Positions 1-10,927 of a stretch of 64,000 nucleotides of DNA are shown here, piece by piece. The DNA lies in the NCBI GenBank assembly GCA_938014335.1, contig CALLRP010000004.1, positions 1 to 64,000 on the forward strand, written 5' to 3'. The number at the start of each line of letters is the position of its first letter. Position 1 is the first letter of the stretch. Made by a program: the position numbers and the translations under genes. The notes beneath the pieces are model-generated. The model was not told where the DNA came from and made no database searches. It worked only from the letters and a program-made list of their open reading frames with translations. The DNA comes from an uncultured bacterium (GTDB lineage: Bacteria; Hydrogenedentota; Hydrogenedentia; Hydrogenedentales; Hydrogenedentaceae).

Positions 1-430
1 TTTAACCACAGAGAACACAGAGATACACGGACAGAAAGAACAGGGAGAGAAATGAGATGCGGAGGGAACTCTTTTATCTTAATTTATCTTCAACTCGGCA
101 TGTAAATCCGTGATTTAAAATGGCAACAACTATTTCCTACCGCATATATCTCTGTGTTCCTCTGTGCCCTCTGTGGTGAGAAAGAGAAAAAAGAAATTTA
201 ACCACAGAGAACACAGAGATACACGGAGAAAGAAAAGAAGATAGAGTAAGGTTTGATGCGAATAAAGTATTCTTTTCTCAGTTTATCCTCGACCTGGCAG
301 GGAAAACCATTACTAAAAATGGGAATAAACATTGCTTCACGCATATATCTCTGTACTTCTCTGTGCCCTCTGTGGTGAGAAAGAAAAAAGAAATTCAACC
401 ACAGAGAACACGGAGAGACACGGAGAAAGA
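1..430. repeat. Tandem array of imperfect palindromic intergenic repeats
   Basis: Two full units and one partial unit follow one another with a period of about 196-197 bases. Each full unit opens with an arm of the type ACCACAGAGAACACAGAGAT (5, 201 and, changed, 398) and closes with an approximate reverse complement, TCTCTGTG...CTCTGTGGTG (about 146-180 and 342-379). The roughly 110 bases between the arms are poorly conserved. The third copy (398-430) has only the opening arm. Arms of this kind occur scattered in many environmental bacterial genomes. No protein-coding sense is visible; the 66-codon open frame in it is only the repeat read through. Nothing else is recognised in the rest of the 1-712 gap. 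Confidence 0.8.
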
Positions 431-712
431 TAAAACATAGACAGGAATGGCTGGGCTACATTAGTGGTAGAGTTCTTTATACTTTGGAAGGAATTAAAAA
501 AAGCGATGAAAAATGCTTAACTTAATTATTCTTTGATGTAATTTGGAAGTACATTAGTAGATTTTACCTCTTCTATGTGTTGTTTTATGTTAATGTTAGT
601 TATTTTCTTCCTAATGTTTGTGTTACCTCAGAGATTATAAGTTATCTAAGTTTACAATGAAGTTTATGTGAAATAATTTGTAGAAATATTGATAGTTAAA
701 ATTTTAAAAATA

Positions 713-2077
713 TTACTGTGATTCCTTCACCTCCCCGTAAAGGTCGTAGGTCTCTGCAGAGATGATTTTTACTTGATAAAATTTGCCTATTTCCAATGGA
801 TTTGGTGAGTGTACCCAGATAATTCCATCTACTTCCGCCGCTTCTGCAAACGATCTACCTATCCAGTGTTTCCGTTCTTCGTCATATGAATCAATCAATA
901 CCCGATATTCTTTCCCTACCCTGCTTTTGTTAAACTCATACGATATTTCTGCTTGAGTTTCCATAAGAATGTGATAGCGTCGTTCTGCCACTAATTTACC
1001 TACTTTGTTAGGTAAATCTATAGCGGGTGTTCCTTCCTCAGGAGAAAAGATAAATGCTCCTAACCGTTCAAATCGGATTTCTTCTATCGCATGGATTAAC
1101 CTCCGGAATGCCCCGTAAGTTTCCCCCGGAAAACCTAATATAACAGTCGTTCGAAAAACTATGTTTGGAACAATTTTTCGTATGTCCTGTATCTTTTGTA
1201 TTGTATCTTTATTCCATCCGGGGCGATTCATCAATTTCAGCACTTTTTTATCAATATGCTGGATGGGTATATCTAAATAGGGAACAACTTTTGGCTCTCT
1301 GTTTATAACCTGCAAAAGTTTTTGGGTTATCCCCGATGGCAAGCAATATAAACATCTTATCCAAAAATCGCCTTTTAATTTTGCTAACTCTTTAATCAAT
1401 TCGGGCAAACCATATCCTTTTTTCAAATCTCTGCCATAACGAGTTATATCCTGAGCAATGAGATTGATTTCCTTTATCCCTTGACTAATTAAATATTCTG
1501 CTTCTTGTAGTAGAACTTCCATAGGGACAGAATGATACCCCCCTTTTATTTTAGGTATGGCACAAAAGGAACATGTGTGGGAACAACCATCTGCAATTTT
1601 AAGGAATGAATAGGCTCGCGGAGTAATTATTTTCCTACGAATATATTTTTCAATACTTACGGAAGGCTTTTTTAAACAACAAAATTTATCCTCTCTTGGT
1701 AACTCTTCATTTTGAATATATTTAATCAAAGTATCTAACTGTCCTACGCCGACCATTCCATCAATTTCAGGAAATTCTTGCCATAATTCTTTAGAATAAC
1801 GCTGGGCTAAACAACCCAACACATAAAACTTTCCTGGATTACCTGTTTTTTTCTTGCTCTCCGCTATTTCTGCAATCGTATCTATTGATTGCTTTTTTGC
1901 ATCCAAAATAAACCCACAGGTATTTAGTAAAATAATATCAAAAGTTTTTTTTGAATTAAATTTCTCCAACGGGATTACTTCCCATCCCAAATCCTCTAAT
2001 AGACCGGCTAAATACTCATCATCAACAGTATTCTTATCACACCCTAATGTAATTATTCCTATCTTTTTTGCTGACAT
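713..2077 (-). CDS. rimO: Ribosomal protein uS12 methylthiotransferase RimO
   Basis: A radical SAM methylthiotransferase that adds a methylthio group to an aspartate of ribosomal protein S12. The protein (454 aa, normal for RimO) has an N-terminal UPF0004 domain with cluster cysteines at about 13, 54 and 89. A radical SAM core follows, with C-x3-C-x2-C (CSHTCSFC, Cys 165, 169, 172), and then a C-terminal TRAM domain. The open frame extends to a TTG at 2098, but that codon has no ribosome binding site; the ATG at 2075-2077 gives MSAKKIGIITLGC, the usual family start, and is preferred. RimO is chosen over MiaB because of its short N-terminus and the IPKIKGGYHS-type loop after the third cysteine. 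It stands alone, with no operon partner. Confidence 0.9.
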   Translation of the reverse strand: MSAKKIGIITLGCDKNTVDDEYLAGLLEDLGWEVIPLEKFNSKKTFDIILLNTCGFILDAKKQSIDTIAEIAESKKKTGNPGKFYVLGCLAQRYSKELWQEFPEIDGMVGVGQLDTLIKYIQNEELPREDKFCCLKKPSVSIEKYIRRKIITPRAYSFLKIADGCSHTCSFCAIPKIKGGYHSVPMEVLLQEAEYLISQGIKEINLIAQDITRYGRDLKKGYGLPELIKELAKLKGDFWIRCLYCLPSGITQKLLQVINREPKVVPYLDIPIQHIDKKVLKLMNRPGWNKDTIQKIQDIRKIVPNIVFRTTVILGFPGETYGAFRRLIHAIEEIRFERLGAFIFSPEEGTPAIDLPNKVGKLVAERRYHILMETQAEISYEFNKSRVGKEYRVLIDSYDEERKHWIGRSFAEAAEVDGIIWVHSPNPLEIGKFYQVKIISAETYDLYGEVKESQ

Positions 2078-2263
2078 TGCTTTTTGAAACCTATTCAATT
2101 TTTACAAATATATTATTAATAGGAAAAACATTATAGTTAAAAGTGAAAGGTTTTTTCACATGAAATGGGAATCAAGACATTTTGATAGAAATTTTGATTT
2201 GTACAATATTCAAATTAATAATGTAGTAGTATATAAAAAATTCAAATAATGGAGATTTGTAAA

Positions 2264-3655
2264 ATGTTTTCCTTAAGAATTGTTCATTTTGTATTTACTA
2301 TTTCATGTTTTTCACTTGTATTCCCATTTCAATGCTCGTGCTTTCATGATATTCCGCCCTATCCCCAAAATCCATTTGTAATTAAAATGGAAATCCCTGC
2401 CCCAGAAGATAGCGCGGGTAGTTTGATTGTGGCAGATTTAGACAACGACAAAAAGATGGATTACCTTATAACAAGGCCGGGATTTGTATCGGCGTATCAA
2501 TGGAATGGAGAGAAACTATGGATACATAATGTAGATATTCGTATAGGTGGTTCTGCGGAAACTTATGGCTTACCGGGTCATCATGGGCCGGGTGTTCAAG
2601 CATATGATGTAGATAATGATGGAAAGACAGAAGTACTTTTCTTAACCAATGACAGCGTCTTACATGTAGTTAATGGGAAAACAGGTGAAACGAAATGGAC
2701 AGCATCTCCACCGGTACCTCAGGGTGCTGAGCGTTGGGAACATCTGGCTGTTGTTAATTTGCGAGGCAAGGGCGACCGGGATGTTGTTTTACAGGCTACA
2801 AACAAGGATGGCTACCGACTGGGGCGGTATGTTTCTGCTTTTGCCCTTAATAAGTTAGAGCAGGGCAATTATGACCCTTTATGGTCAACCTCTGATTTCC
2901 TTGCGTGTGCTCATAACGGGTTTCGTGTTGCAGATCTGGATGGCGATGGGCGGGATGAAATCATTAGTGGGTGTATTATCGCTCCGGATGGGCGGGAAAT
3001 TTTTCGAATTCCGAATTTAGATGGGCATCTGGACAGTGTGTTTATTGCGGATGTTAAACCGGATATTCCCGGGTTGGAGGTGGTAACACTGGAAGAGGGT
3101 GCTAATCGGGTATTTCTCTTCGGTATAAACGGTATGATATGGATTTCGGACAATAAGAGGCAGGAACCCCAAAATTCAGCTATCGGCAATTTTGATTTAA
3201 ACTCGCCGGGGTTAGAAATCTGGTGTCGAAGCCGATATGACACAGACCAGAAACCATGGGTTTTTGACGCTAATGGGAAAATTATTGCAGATTACGAATT
3301 CAGGCAGGTTGCCCCTGCCGATTGGACGCGAAAGGGCATTGAAGTTATACATTCGATATATTGGGATGGAACAGACCGACAATATCTTTGTGCTAAAGAA
3401 CGACACGAATCGGGTGATGTTGCCATTATTGACCCAATGACAGGTAATTTCTTGCTCCGATTCCCTGAGAAAGCAGACCGATTGTATGTTGTAGATGTAG
3501 CAGGTGACTGGCGTGAGGAGATTATTGTGCTCGCAAGAAGTGATTTGCATATCTACCAGAATGAAGAAAAAAATCCCAATCCTAAAAAAGTACGTCTCTG
3601 GAAACAGCCCCTATATCGAAGACTGAAATCTGTATGGAATTATTACTCCCCTTAA
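2264..3655 (+). CDS. Secreted FG-GAP/VCBS-repeat beta-propeller protein
   Basis: Predicted exported protein of 463 aa. It begins with a hydrophobic signal peptide and continues as a beta-propeller with Asp-rich calcium-binding blades: DLDNDKKMD, DVDNDGKTE and DLDGDGRDE. These are typical of FG-GAP/VCBS repeats, and the overall look is close to the propellers of PL11-type rhamnogalacturonan lyases, although catalysis cannot be shown. The open frame starts at 2249, but GGAG at 2251-2254 lies nine bases before the ATG at 2264, so that start (MFSLRIVHFVF) is preferred. It is divergent from rimO and has no operon partner. The role is unknown; carbohydrate binding or degradation outside the cytoplasm is an inference. 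Confidence 0.7.
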   Translation: MFSLRIVHFVFTISCFSLVFPFQCSCFHDIPPYPQNPFVIKMEIPAPEDSAGSLIVADLDNDKKMDYLITRPGFVSAYQWNGEKLWIHNVDIRIGGSAETYGLPGHHGPGVQAYDVDNDGKTEVLFLTNDSVLHVVNGKTGETKWTASPPVPQGAERWEHLAVVNLRGKGDRDVVLQATNKDGYRLGRYVSAFALNKLEQGNYDPLWSTSDFLACAHNGFRVADLDGDGRDEIISGCIIAPDGREIFRIPNLDGHLDSVFIADVKPDIPGLEVVTLEEGANRVFLFGINGMIWISDNKRQEPQNSAIGNFDLNSPGLEIWCRSRYDTDQKPWVFDANGKIIADYEFRQVAPADWTRKGIEVIHSIYWDGTDRQYLCAKERHESGDVAIIDPMTGNFLLRFPEKADRLYVVDVAGDWREEIIVLARSDLHIYQNEEKNPNPKKVRLWKQPLYRRLKSVWNYYSP

Positions 3656-3757
3656 CAAAGATATAATTAGGTTGATACTGAATAAACATCCCTATCTATT
3701 AGAGGATTGCTATGAAAACTAACTTTATGTAAAATGAGTATTTAAAGGAAAAGGTAT

Positions 3758-5005
3758 TTATTTGGAGACGAGTTGTTGATCTAAAAAACTTTGCATTTTT
3801 GGGGCAAGAAGGTTTGCTATGAGTTGATGTCCCGCAGGAGTGGGATGGGAATCCAGAGAAAAAAACAGGTTGGGGTTATCTTGATGTTCTCGCATTTCGG
3901 ATGTTATCTCTAAAAAAGGGACCTTTGCCATAGCACATGCTTTTTCAACAAATTGGTCTATCTGAGTAGAAGTTAACATTTCGGGACAGGTTTGAAACCC
4001 TACTTTCTGGATACCTGCTAATGCGTGTTTGTTTACAAAAAAACTTTGTGGAACATTAAAAATCATCAATAACGACCCTTGCTTTTTCGTTAATTTTTTG
4101 AATTCTATAAATATTTCTGAAAGCGTTTTCAATTTTTCTGGAGGAAAGGTATTAAAAACATTTGCAGTTTTGATGAACAGGTCAGGATTTTTCATGGAGA
4201 CTGCAATTAGAAATGGATTGAGGAGGCCGTCAAGGAATAGTTGTTGAATTTCACGGTCGAGCTGGTGAAATCGTATTTCTTCTTCGGGAGTAAACTGTTT
4301 CATGATTTCCTTTGCGGATTGTTGAGCAGAAAGCTGGTTTTTCTGTGCGGAATTCATCAACGGGGGGGCATTAGTAGAAGTTTTTTCAAGAAGGGATAAA
4401 ATTTTTCTTTGTTGAATCCATTTATAGATATTAGGATATATCTTTAATAGAATAGAAGAGATAAATTCTCTGTCTTTTTTTACTTCCCCCAAAAAACATA
4501 AATCATCTCCTTGCAACATAGCAACAATGACTAAATCAGGTTGTAATAAAGGTATCGCTTTCTGTGCGAGGTCAAGATAAAAAAAGGGATTAGTTCCTGG
4601 TTTCCCCAGGTTTACCGTCTCTATCTTTTTGCCTTTTACCTGGAGCTTATTTTCCATCTGCCTTACCCAGGTTTCCTCTGCAGATACTCCCCAGCCATAT
4701 GTATACGAATCTCCAAAAACCACTATTCGGAAGGTATCTTGACCTTTGGGGATACTAATCTCCCGCTCACGAATACCGATGGAGTTAATCTTTACTTTGT
4801 ATCGGAAATCGGAGGATACAAATTCTTCTTCTGAATGAGGTGGAAAAATCAAAAAGAGGGGTTTAATAGATGAAAAAGAGACTGGCAGAAAGGCGATAAA
4901 TTTATCTACAATTAATACGAAAAGTAAAGTAAATAAAACGGAAGCACATAGTAACAATAGATTTTTAATATATTTCTTCATATGTAGATATTCGAATATG
5001 CCCAT
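3758..5005 (-). CDS. Membrane-anchored SGNH/GDSL-type hydrolase
   Basis: A 415-aa protein with one N-terminal membrane segment (about residues 12-34) and an extracytoplasmic SGNH hydrolase domain. The nucleophile motif FGDSYTYG has Ser100; the catalytic Asp-His pair is in LDSHPTPAGH near residues 385-387. NLGKPGTN supplies the Gly block and LQGDD the Asn/Asp block. Such proteins deacetylate or transfer acyl groups on cell-surface glycans, but the substrate cannot be read from the sequence. It starts nine bases after the EAL gene ends, so the two are probably cotranscribed. A second ATG lies at 4981; neither start has a clear ribosome binding site, and coupling to the upstream gene favours 5005. 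Confidence 0.75.
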   Translation of the reverse strand: MGIFEYLHMKKYIKNLLLLCASVLFTLLFVLIVDKFIAFLPVSFSSIKPLFLIFPPHSEEEFVSSDFRYKVKINSIGIREREISIPKGQDTFRIVVFGDSYTYGWGVSAEETWVRQMENKLQVKGKKIETVNLGKPGTNPFFYLDLAQKAIPLLQPDLVIVAMLQGDDLCFLGEVKKDREFISSILLKIYPNIYKWIQQRKILSLLEKTSTNAPPLMNSAQKNQLSAQQSAKEIMKQFTPEEEIRFHQLDREIQQLFLDGLLNPFLIAVSMKNPDLFIKTANVFNTFPPEKLKTLSEIFIEFKKLTKKQGSLLMIFNVPQSFFVNKHALAGIQKVGFQTCPEMLTSTQIDQFVEKACAMAKVPFLEITSEMREHQDNPNLFFSLDSHPTPAGHQLIANLLAPKMQSFLDQQLVSK

Positions 5006-5014
5006 TAAGAATTA

Positions 5015-6052
5015 TTAGGTATAGGGTTCCGTAGCAGGTTTTCCAAAATAATACCCTTGTCCGAAATCGGCTCCTATCTCGCAAACTTTGTCTAATTCTT
5101 CTTTTTGTTCTATCCCTTCTGCAACAACTTTTATGCCTAAATTTTTTGCCATACCGACTAAATGCTGGACAATGGTGTATTTTACCGGGTCATTGTGTAT
5201 ATTATGTACGAGGTCTATGTCAATTTTGACGAAGTGAGGTTTTAGTTCAGCTAACATGCGGAGCGATGAAAACCCCGACCCTATATCATCCAGAGCTACT
5301 TGAAACCCTTGTTTTATATAGAAATCAAGGATATTACGAAGATGGTCAATCTCAAGTATTTTTTCACTTTCAATAACTTCAAAGACAACATTGGAGAGGT
5401 TAAAATTTAATTTCTTTGCTAATTCAACGGTATCCTTAAGACAGAACACGGGATTGTAAATAGATGTAGGAGTGAAATTTATAAACACATAGTTATCCAT
5501 TATTTTCTTCTCATATGCAGTGTTTATCGCTTTCATACGGCAGGTACGGTCTAAATAAAAGAGCAGGTCGCTATATTTTGCAAATTGAAACATATCGACT
5601 GGAGGAATAATAGTCCCATCCTGGCGTCTCCCCCGGGATAAACATTCATACCCGAATACGGTCTTATTCTTCAAGTCAACAATGGGCATAAATTCGATGA
5701 AAAGAGAGTTGTTCTCCAACGCCCAAAGGAAATCTCGTGATTGGTATAAATTGATATATTCAAAAAGGCTTTTAGATTTTGACACCAAAGATATCTGGAA
5801 CTGTTCGTTTTCAAGAGGCACCACGAAAATATTCTCGAATTCCTTCTGGGTAAAACTGTTGTTTTGACTCATGTATTCCAGAATGATGTCCATATTCCCT
5901 TTCGCTTCCAATAATTGTTCTTTCCATTCTAAATGACAAATATCTTTGATAACTTCATAGACTTTCTGAAGCATGTAGTCATGGGAGGCATAAAAAACAT
6001 ACATATCTGCTTTGGGTAAAGCAGGTATATGTGTACATTTTTCACATCCCAT
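5015..6052 (-). CDS. EAL-domain c-di-GMP phosphodiesterase
   Basis: A 345-aa soluble protein. Residues about 1-105 form a domain I do not recognise that opens with a CxxC pair (Cys3, Cys6); residues 110-343 form an EAL domain. The signature is ECL instead of EAL (residues 136-138). The metal-binding and catalytic residues seem to be kept: Glu136, Asn192, Glu225, Asp255-Asp256 in LDDIGSGFSSL, Lys276, Glu312 and Gln332. It should therefore hydrolyse c-di-GMP to pGpG. The start has a GAGG seven bases upstream. The SGNH hydrolase gene follows directly, suggesting joint expression and a possible link to surface change. Confidence 0.85.
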   Translation of the reverse strand: MGCEKCTHIPALPKADMYVFYASHDYMLQKVYEVIKDICHLEWKEQLLEAKGNMDIILEYMSQNNSFTQKEFENIFVVPLENEQFQISLVSKSKSLFEYINLYQSRDFLWALENNSLFIEFMPIVDLKNKTVFGYECLSRGRRQDGTIIPPVDMFQFAKYSDLLFYLDRTCRMKAINTAYEKKIMDNYVFINFTPTSIYNPVFCLKDTVELAKKLNFNLSNVVFEVIESEKILEIDHLRNILDFYIKQGFQVALDDIGSGFSSLRMLAELKPHFVKIDIDLVHNIHNDPVKYTIVQHLVGMAKNLGIKVVAEGIEQKEELDKVCEIGADFGQGYYFGKPATEPYT

Positions 6053-6132
6053 AGTCTTGCCTCAATTACAAATAAAGTTTTTTATATTCCTTCTATACTA
6101 TCAATAACTCATTATATAATTGCAAAAGAATA

Positions 6133-6161
6133 GGGGCAGGAATTTTTTATTTTCCTGCCCC
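6133..6161 (-). terminator. Rho-independent terminator of groES-groEL
   Basis: A 10-bp perfect stem (GGGGCAGGAA with TTCCTGCCCC) and a nine-base loop lie just after the groEL stop. Reading on the minus strand, the stem is followed by a U-rich stretch. Confidence 0.75.
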
Positions 6162-6191
6162 GAAGTCTATTTATTAAGGTATTGGGTTTTG

Positions 6192-7826
<1,635 letters not shown>

Positions 7827-7847
7827 TCATCCCTCCTTCTTTTAAGG

Positions 7848-8144
7848 TTATTCTTCAATTACTGCAAGTACATCTTCCTCGCGAAGAATGACATGTTCTT
7901 CACCGTCAATCTTCACTTCGGTACCGGAATATTTGCCCATGAGGATACGGTCACCCTTCTTCAATTCCATGGGGACCCGTTTGCCGTTATCGTCCAGTCT
8001 ACCCGGACCTACAGCGATGACCCGCGCTTCTTGGGGTTTTTCTTTTGCCGTGTCGGGGATAATGATACCACCACGCACGGTCTCTTCGGGTTCAATGCGT
8101 TTTACAAGAATACGGTCTGCTAATGGACGAACCTTTGTAGCCAT
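7848..8144 (-). CDS. groES: Co-chaperonin GroES (10 kDa)
   Basis: The lid of the GroEL chamber. The protein is 98 aa, normal length, with the family features PLADRILVKRIEPEE, the mobile loop ETVRGGIIIPDTAKEKPQ, and the roof and C-terminal strands GEEHVILREEDVLAVIEE. A TGGAGGA ribosome binding site is eight bases upstream. It is the first gene of groES-groEL and is preceded by a heat-shock promoter overlapped by a CIRCE element. Confidence 0.98.
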   Translation of the reverse strand: MATKVRPLADRILVKRIEPEETVRGGIIIPDTAKEKPQEARVIAVGPGRLDDNGKRVPMELKKGDRILMGKYSGTEVKIDGEEHVILREEDVLAVIEE

Positions 8145-8265
8145 AATGCACCATCCTCCATTTGAGGTTAAAGGTTAAATTTAAGTTAAGAACTTGATCA
8201 CTTATTAATTTCGTTGAGGACGGAACATGTCCTCATTTTCTATAACGCAAGCGGTGCCGAATTTG

Positions 8266-8292
8266 TTAGCACTCACTTATAGTGAGTGATAA
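8266..8292 (-). promoter_or_regulatory. CIRCE operator (HrcA binding site) of groES-groEL
   Basis: Inverted repeat TTAGCACTC (8266-8274), nine-base spacer, GAGTGATAA (8284-8292). The consensus is TTAGCACTC-N9-GAGTGCTAA, so 17 of 18 arm bases match. It overlaps the -10 box of the groES promoter, the classical position for repression by HrcA. No hrcA gene lies in the window. Confidence 0.95.
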
Positions 8293-8318
8293 TAACATAC
8301 GCAGAACTAATTTGTCAA
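8289..8318 (-). promoter_or_regulatory. Sigma70-type promoter of groES-groEL
   Basis: On the minus strand, TTGACA (complement of 8313-8318), an 18-base spacer, and TATTAT (complement of 8289-8294). The -10 box runs into the CIRCE operator, so HrcA binding would block RNA polymerase. The leader to groES is about 140 bases. Confidence 0.8.
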
Positions 8319-8351
8319 GTCCCCACATGCTTATATATATCTATCTGAAAA

Positions 8352-10901
8352 TTATATACTTATATCTAAAGAAAAAACATTGTCTTTTTTCACATCTGCT
8401 TTTAAAATAAGAAATTTCGCTTCATCAATGTGAAATTCTGAAAAGATTTTATTATTCAAATTTATTTTTATTTTTTCCTTTGAAAAACAGATATTTCTAT
8501 TCATTTTTACAGCAAAATTTATATTTCCCGAACAGACAGGGATATATTGTAATTTAATTTTATCAGGCTGGTATGAATAAGAAATAAGTGGAGTTTGAAC
8601 ACTAAATTCTGTAAAAGGCACTTTAGGGTCAATAACAAAAGTTCTATTTTTTGGGCAAAGACCCAGTATTTTTAATACCGCGAACAGAATCCCTGCATGA
8701 CAATTCATATTCATAATCGGAAATTGGGTCATGGGTGTGAAATTCAGACAGAAAGTTTCTCCTGCTCGTGGATGTTCGATGGCGTTATAAGCATCTGGAC
8801 CAGACCAGATACCGTACCAAATACGAGGATACACTTCAGCATGGGTAAAGAGCATATTCTTCATTAAAAATTCCCACGCTTGTTGCGGATTACACAGGGA
8901 CCATGCCCATGTCAACCACGCATTAATTGCATACCATACACCCCCGTTCGTATCCGAACCCGTCTCTAAAAATTTCCCCCTCATCGGCGGTACAAGACAG
9001 GTTGCACCGAAAGGTTGTGTGTCTACACATTTTTCTTTTATCACTTCAATTAACCTCTTGCGGTCCTCATCACTTATTAGTTCAGCAAGAATGGCAAAGG
9101 GCTGAACATCTAAAAATAAATTTTCCTCACCTAACTTTTTATCCCTTATGCCAATGTATCCTCTCGGAAACCATTTCCCGTTCCACAAATCCTGTAAAGA
9201 TTTTCTTTGTTGCTGTGCAAACGCATACATCTGCTCTGCCAGAGAAGGATGATAGTTCTCTATCCACCGTGCTATTTCAGGGAAAACGAATACCGCCATC
9301 GCCGAATTAAATACGCTTTCGCCTTTCAACATAGTTAATGGAGGGAAAGGTGAAAAAGCGAGAAATACATCATTCCAATCGCCCGTACCACTGCGGATTA
9401 ATCCATGTTTCCCTATACCTACCTTATTTCGCAGATGATAAAATGCTTTTTCTATATGCTGGATTACCTTTGCTTTGCTTAACTTATCCCTATTACGGAA
9501 GGGGACTTCTTCGTGAAGTAAATCTACATCAAAAGTAGCCCCTAAATACTCCACCACTGCCCAGATGAAGAATAAATCCAAATCTGAACTCCATGAATGC
9601 ACACCTGCACCCGTTGTTTTGCCATTTCCAACTAAGGCATAAGGGAGTTTCCCCGTTCTTTCATCTTGTAATTGACATAAAAAAAGTATCATATCTCGCG
9701 CAAGGTCAGGGCGTAAATAAATCAACGGCACTACAAAGAAAGCCCAGTCGCGTGGAGCACCGGAAGCACCGTGAATAAACCCATAGGCAGACCCCTGGTC
9801 AACAAAATAACGATTAGAGTACTCGGAATACACGCACCCGGCTTGAAGATAATAAGAATGCCATCGTAATTCCCTATCTAAGGGCAGTTTTATATCTGGA
9901 ATATTAATGGAAATAACCTTTTTAATGGGTCTTACACTCGCATCGGTCGAATATTTCACTTTATAGTGAGCAATATCCTCATGAGAACCATAACCGACAA
10001 GATATTGGAGGTTTATTTCTTCACCTGCTTCCAGAGTTTTTTCTTCAAGAAAAGAAAAAAAATCGCCCCTTGATTTTCTTGTTTCTTGTGGTATAGTGTT
10101 CTTTTGATTGTTGTGTGAGGCAATATATTTTCCTAAATCCACCTTGTTCGTAAGGAAACATTTCGGGTCGTGAAGATTCAGAGAACACATGAAAAAGCAA
10201 TCCACCGGCATAACACGCCATGAAGTGCTCTTTTGCGGTGGTTTTGTTTTCAAAAACTGAACTATTAACGCATTTTCTTCTGTGAGCCATTCGGCGGATA
10301 TTTGAATTTTTTTTCCTCTTCTCTCCCGAAGCATGTTCCAGAATCTATCATAAGGGGGAGTCATAATAAGCCCCGGGTCAAGGGGCAACCAGTTGGGTTC
10401 CCAGACGGGAACGATTTTAAAGTGTTGTGTTTCAACGGAACCATTCTTTATCCGCAATTGGTGGATTAGAACCGCATCTTTCCCTTCAGGTACTGATATA
10501 GTTTCCTGAACCGATACATAGGCATTCTCAACTAATTTCCGCACATAACCACACCCCCATATAATTTTGTAGTTACTGTTCGATTCATTTCCCCAATATG
10601 TAACTACCTTCGTTTTGTCAGAAAAAATGAACGAATAGCCTCCCGATTTCCTGTTTTTTTCCGGGGCATAATGATTGAGTATTTGGGGACCTCGGTCCCA
10701 CGCATATATTTGAACATAACCTCGGGCGTGCGCTGTTGCGGAGATACGGTCATTTCCAATAAGATGCCAAACATCGTGTTCAATTTGTTTTTGGGTATCT
10801 AAATAGTAACAGGGATTGCCCTCTTCATCTTTACCCCAATATCCATAATCACCTGAACCGAGCTGAGAATATACATCAAACGAATTTTGAAAAGTATCCA
10901 T
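8352..10901 (-). CDS. GH94-like glycoside phosphorylase (cellobiose phosphorylase family)
   Basis: A large cytoplasmic enzyme of the GH94 type, which cleaves a beta-glucoside with phosphate to give a sugar 1-phosphate. The N-terminal beta-sandwich region begins at GSGDYGYWGKDEEGN. The (alpha/alpha)6 barrel holds RSGTGDWNDVF (about residue 505), matching the catalytic Asp motif G-G-D-W-N-D of the family, and ETGSDTNGGVWYAINAWLTWAW. The substrate cannot be read from the sequence. The open frame reaches an ATG at 11000 inside trpA; the ATG at 10901 (MDTFQNSFDVYSQLG) starts 27 bases after the trpA stop and gives a normal N-terminus, so it is preferred (849 aa). Neither start has a good ribosome binding site. 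It is the last gene of the trp cluster by position. Confidence 0.8.
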   Translation of the reverse strand: MDTFQNSFDVYSQLGSGDYGYWGKDEEGNPCYYLDTQKQIEHDVWHLIGNDRISATAHARGYVQIYAWDRGPQILNHYAPEKNRKSGGYSFIFSDKTKVVTYWGNESNSNYKIIWGCGYVRKLVENAYVSVQETISVPEGKDAVLIHQLRIKNGSVETQHFKIVPVWEPNWLPLDPGLIMTPPYDRFWNMLRERRGKKIQISAEWLTEENALIVQFLKTKPPQKSTSWRVMPVDCFFMCSLNLHDPKCFLTNKVDLGKYIASHNNQKNTIPQETRKSRGDFFSFLEEKTLEAGEEINLQYLVGYGSHEDIAHYKVKYSTDASVRPIKKVISINIPDIKLPLDRELRWHSYYLQAGCVYSEYSNRYFVDQGSAYGFIHGASGAPRDWAFFVVPLIYLRPDLARDMILFLCQLQDERTGKLPYALVGNGKTTGAGVHSWSSDLDLFFIWAVVEYLGATFDVDLLHEEVPFRNRDKLSKAKVIQHIEKAFYHLRNKVGIGKHGLIRSGTGDWNDVFLAFSPFPPLTMLKGESVFNSAMAVFVFPEIARWIENYHPSLAEQMYAFAQQQRKSLQDLWNGKWFPRGYIGIRDKKLGEENLFLDVQPFAILAELISDEDRKRLIEVIKEKCVDTQPFGATCLVPPMRGKFLETGSDTNGGVWYAINAWLTWAWSLCNPQQAWEFLMKNMLFTHAEVYPRIWYGIWSGPDAYNAIEHPRAGETFCLNFTPMTQFPIMNMNCHAGILFAVLKILGLCPKNRTFVIDPKVPFTEFSVQTPLISYSYQPDKIKLQYIPVCSGNINFAVKMNRNICFSKEKIKINLNNKIFSEFHIDEAKFLILKADVKKDNVFSLDISI

Positions 10902-10927
10902 TTGGGAAAAATTTTGAATTAAATTTT

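Noticed and set aside
198-398. 66-codon open frame as a gene
   Set aside because: It is the dispersed repeat read through in one frame, with no ribosome binding site.
1-430. CRISPR array
   Set aside because: The repeats are inverted pairs with a period of about 197 bases and long diverged middles, and no cas gene is present.
2078-2098. Longer RimO from TTG
   Set aside because: There is no ribosome binding site, and the ATG at 2077 gives the normal start.
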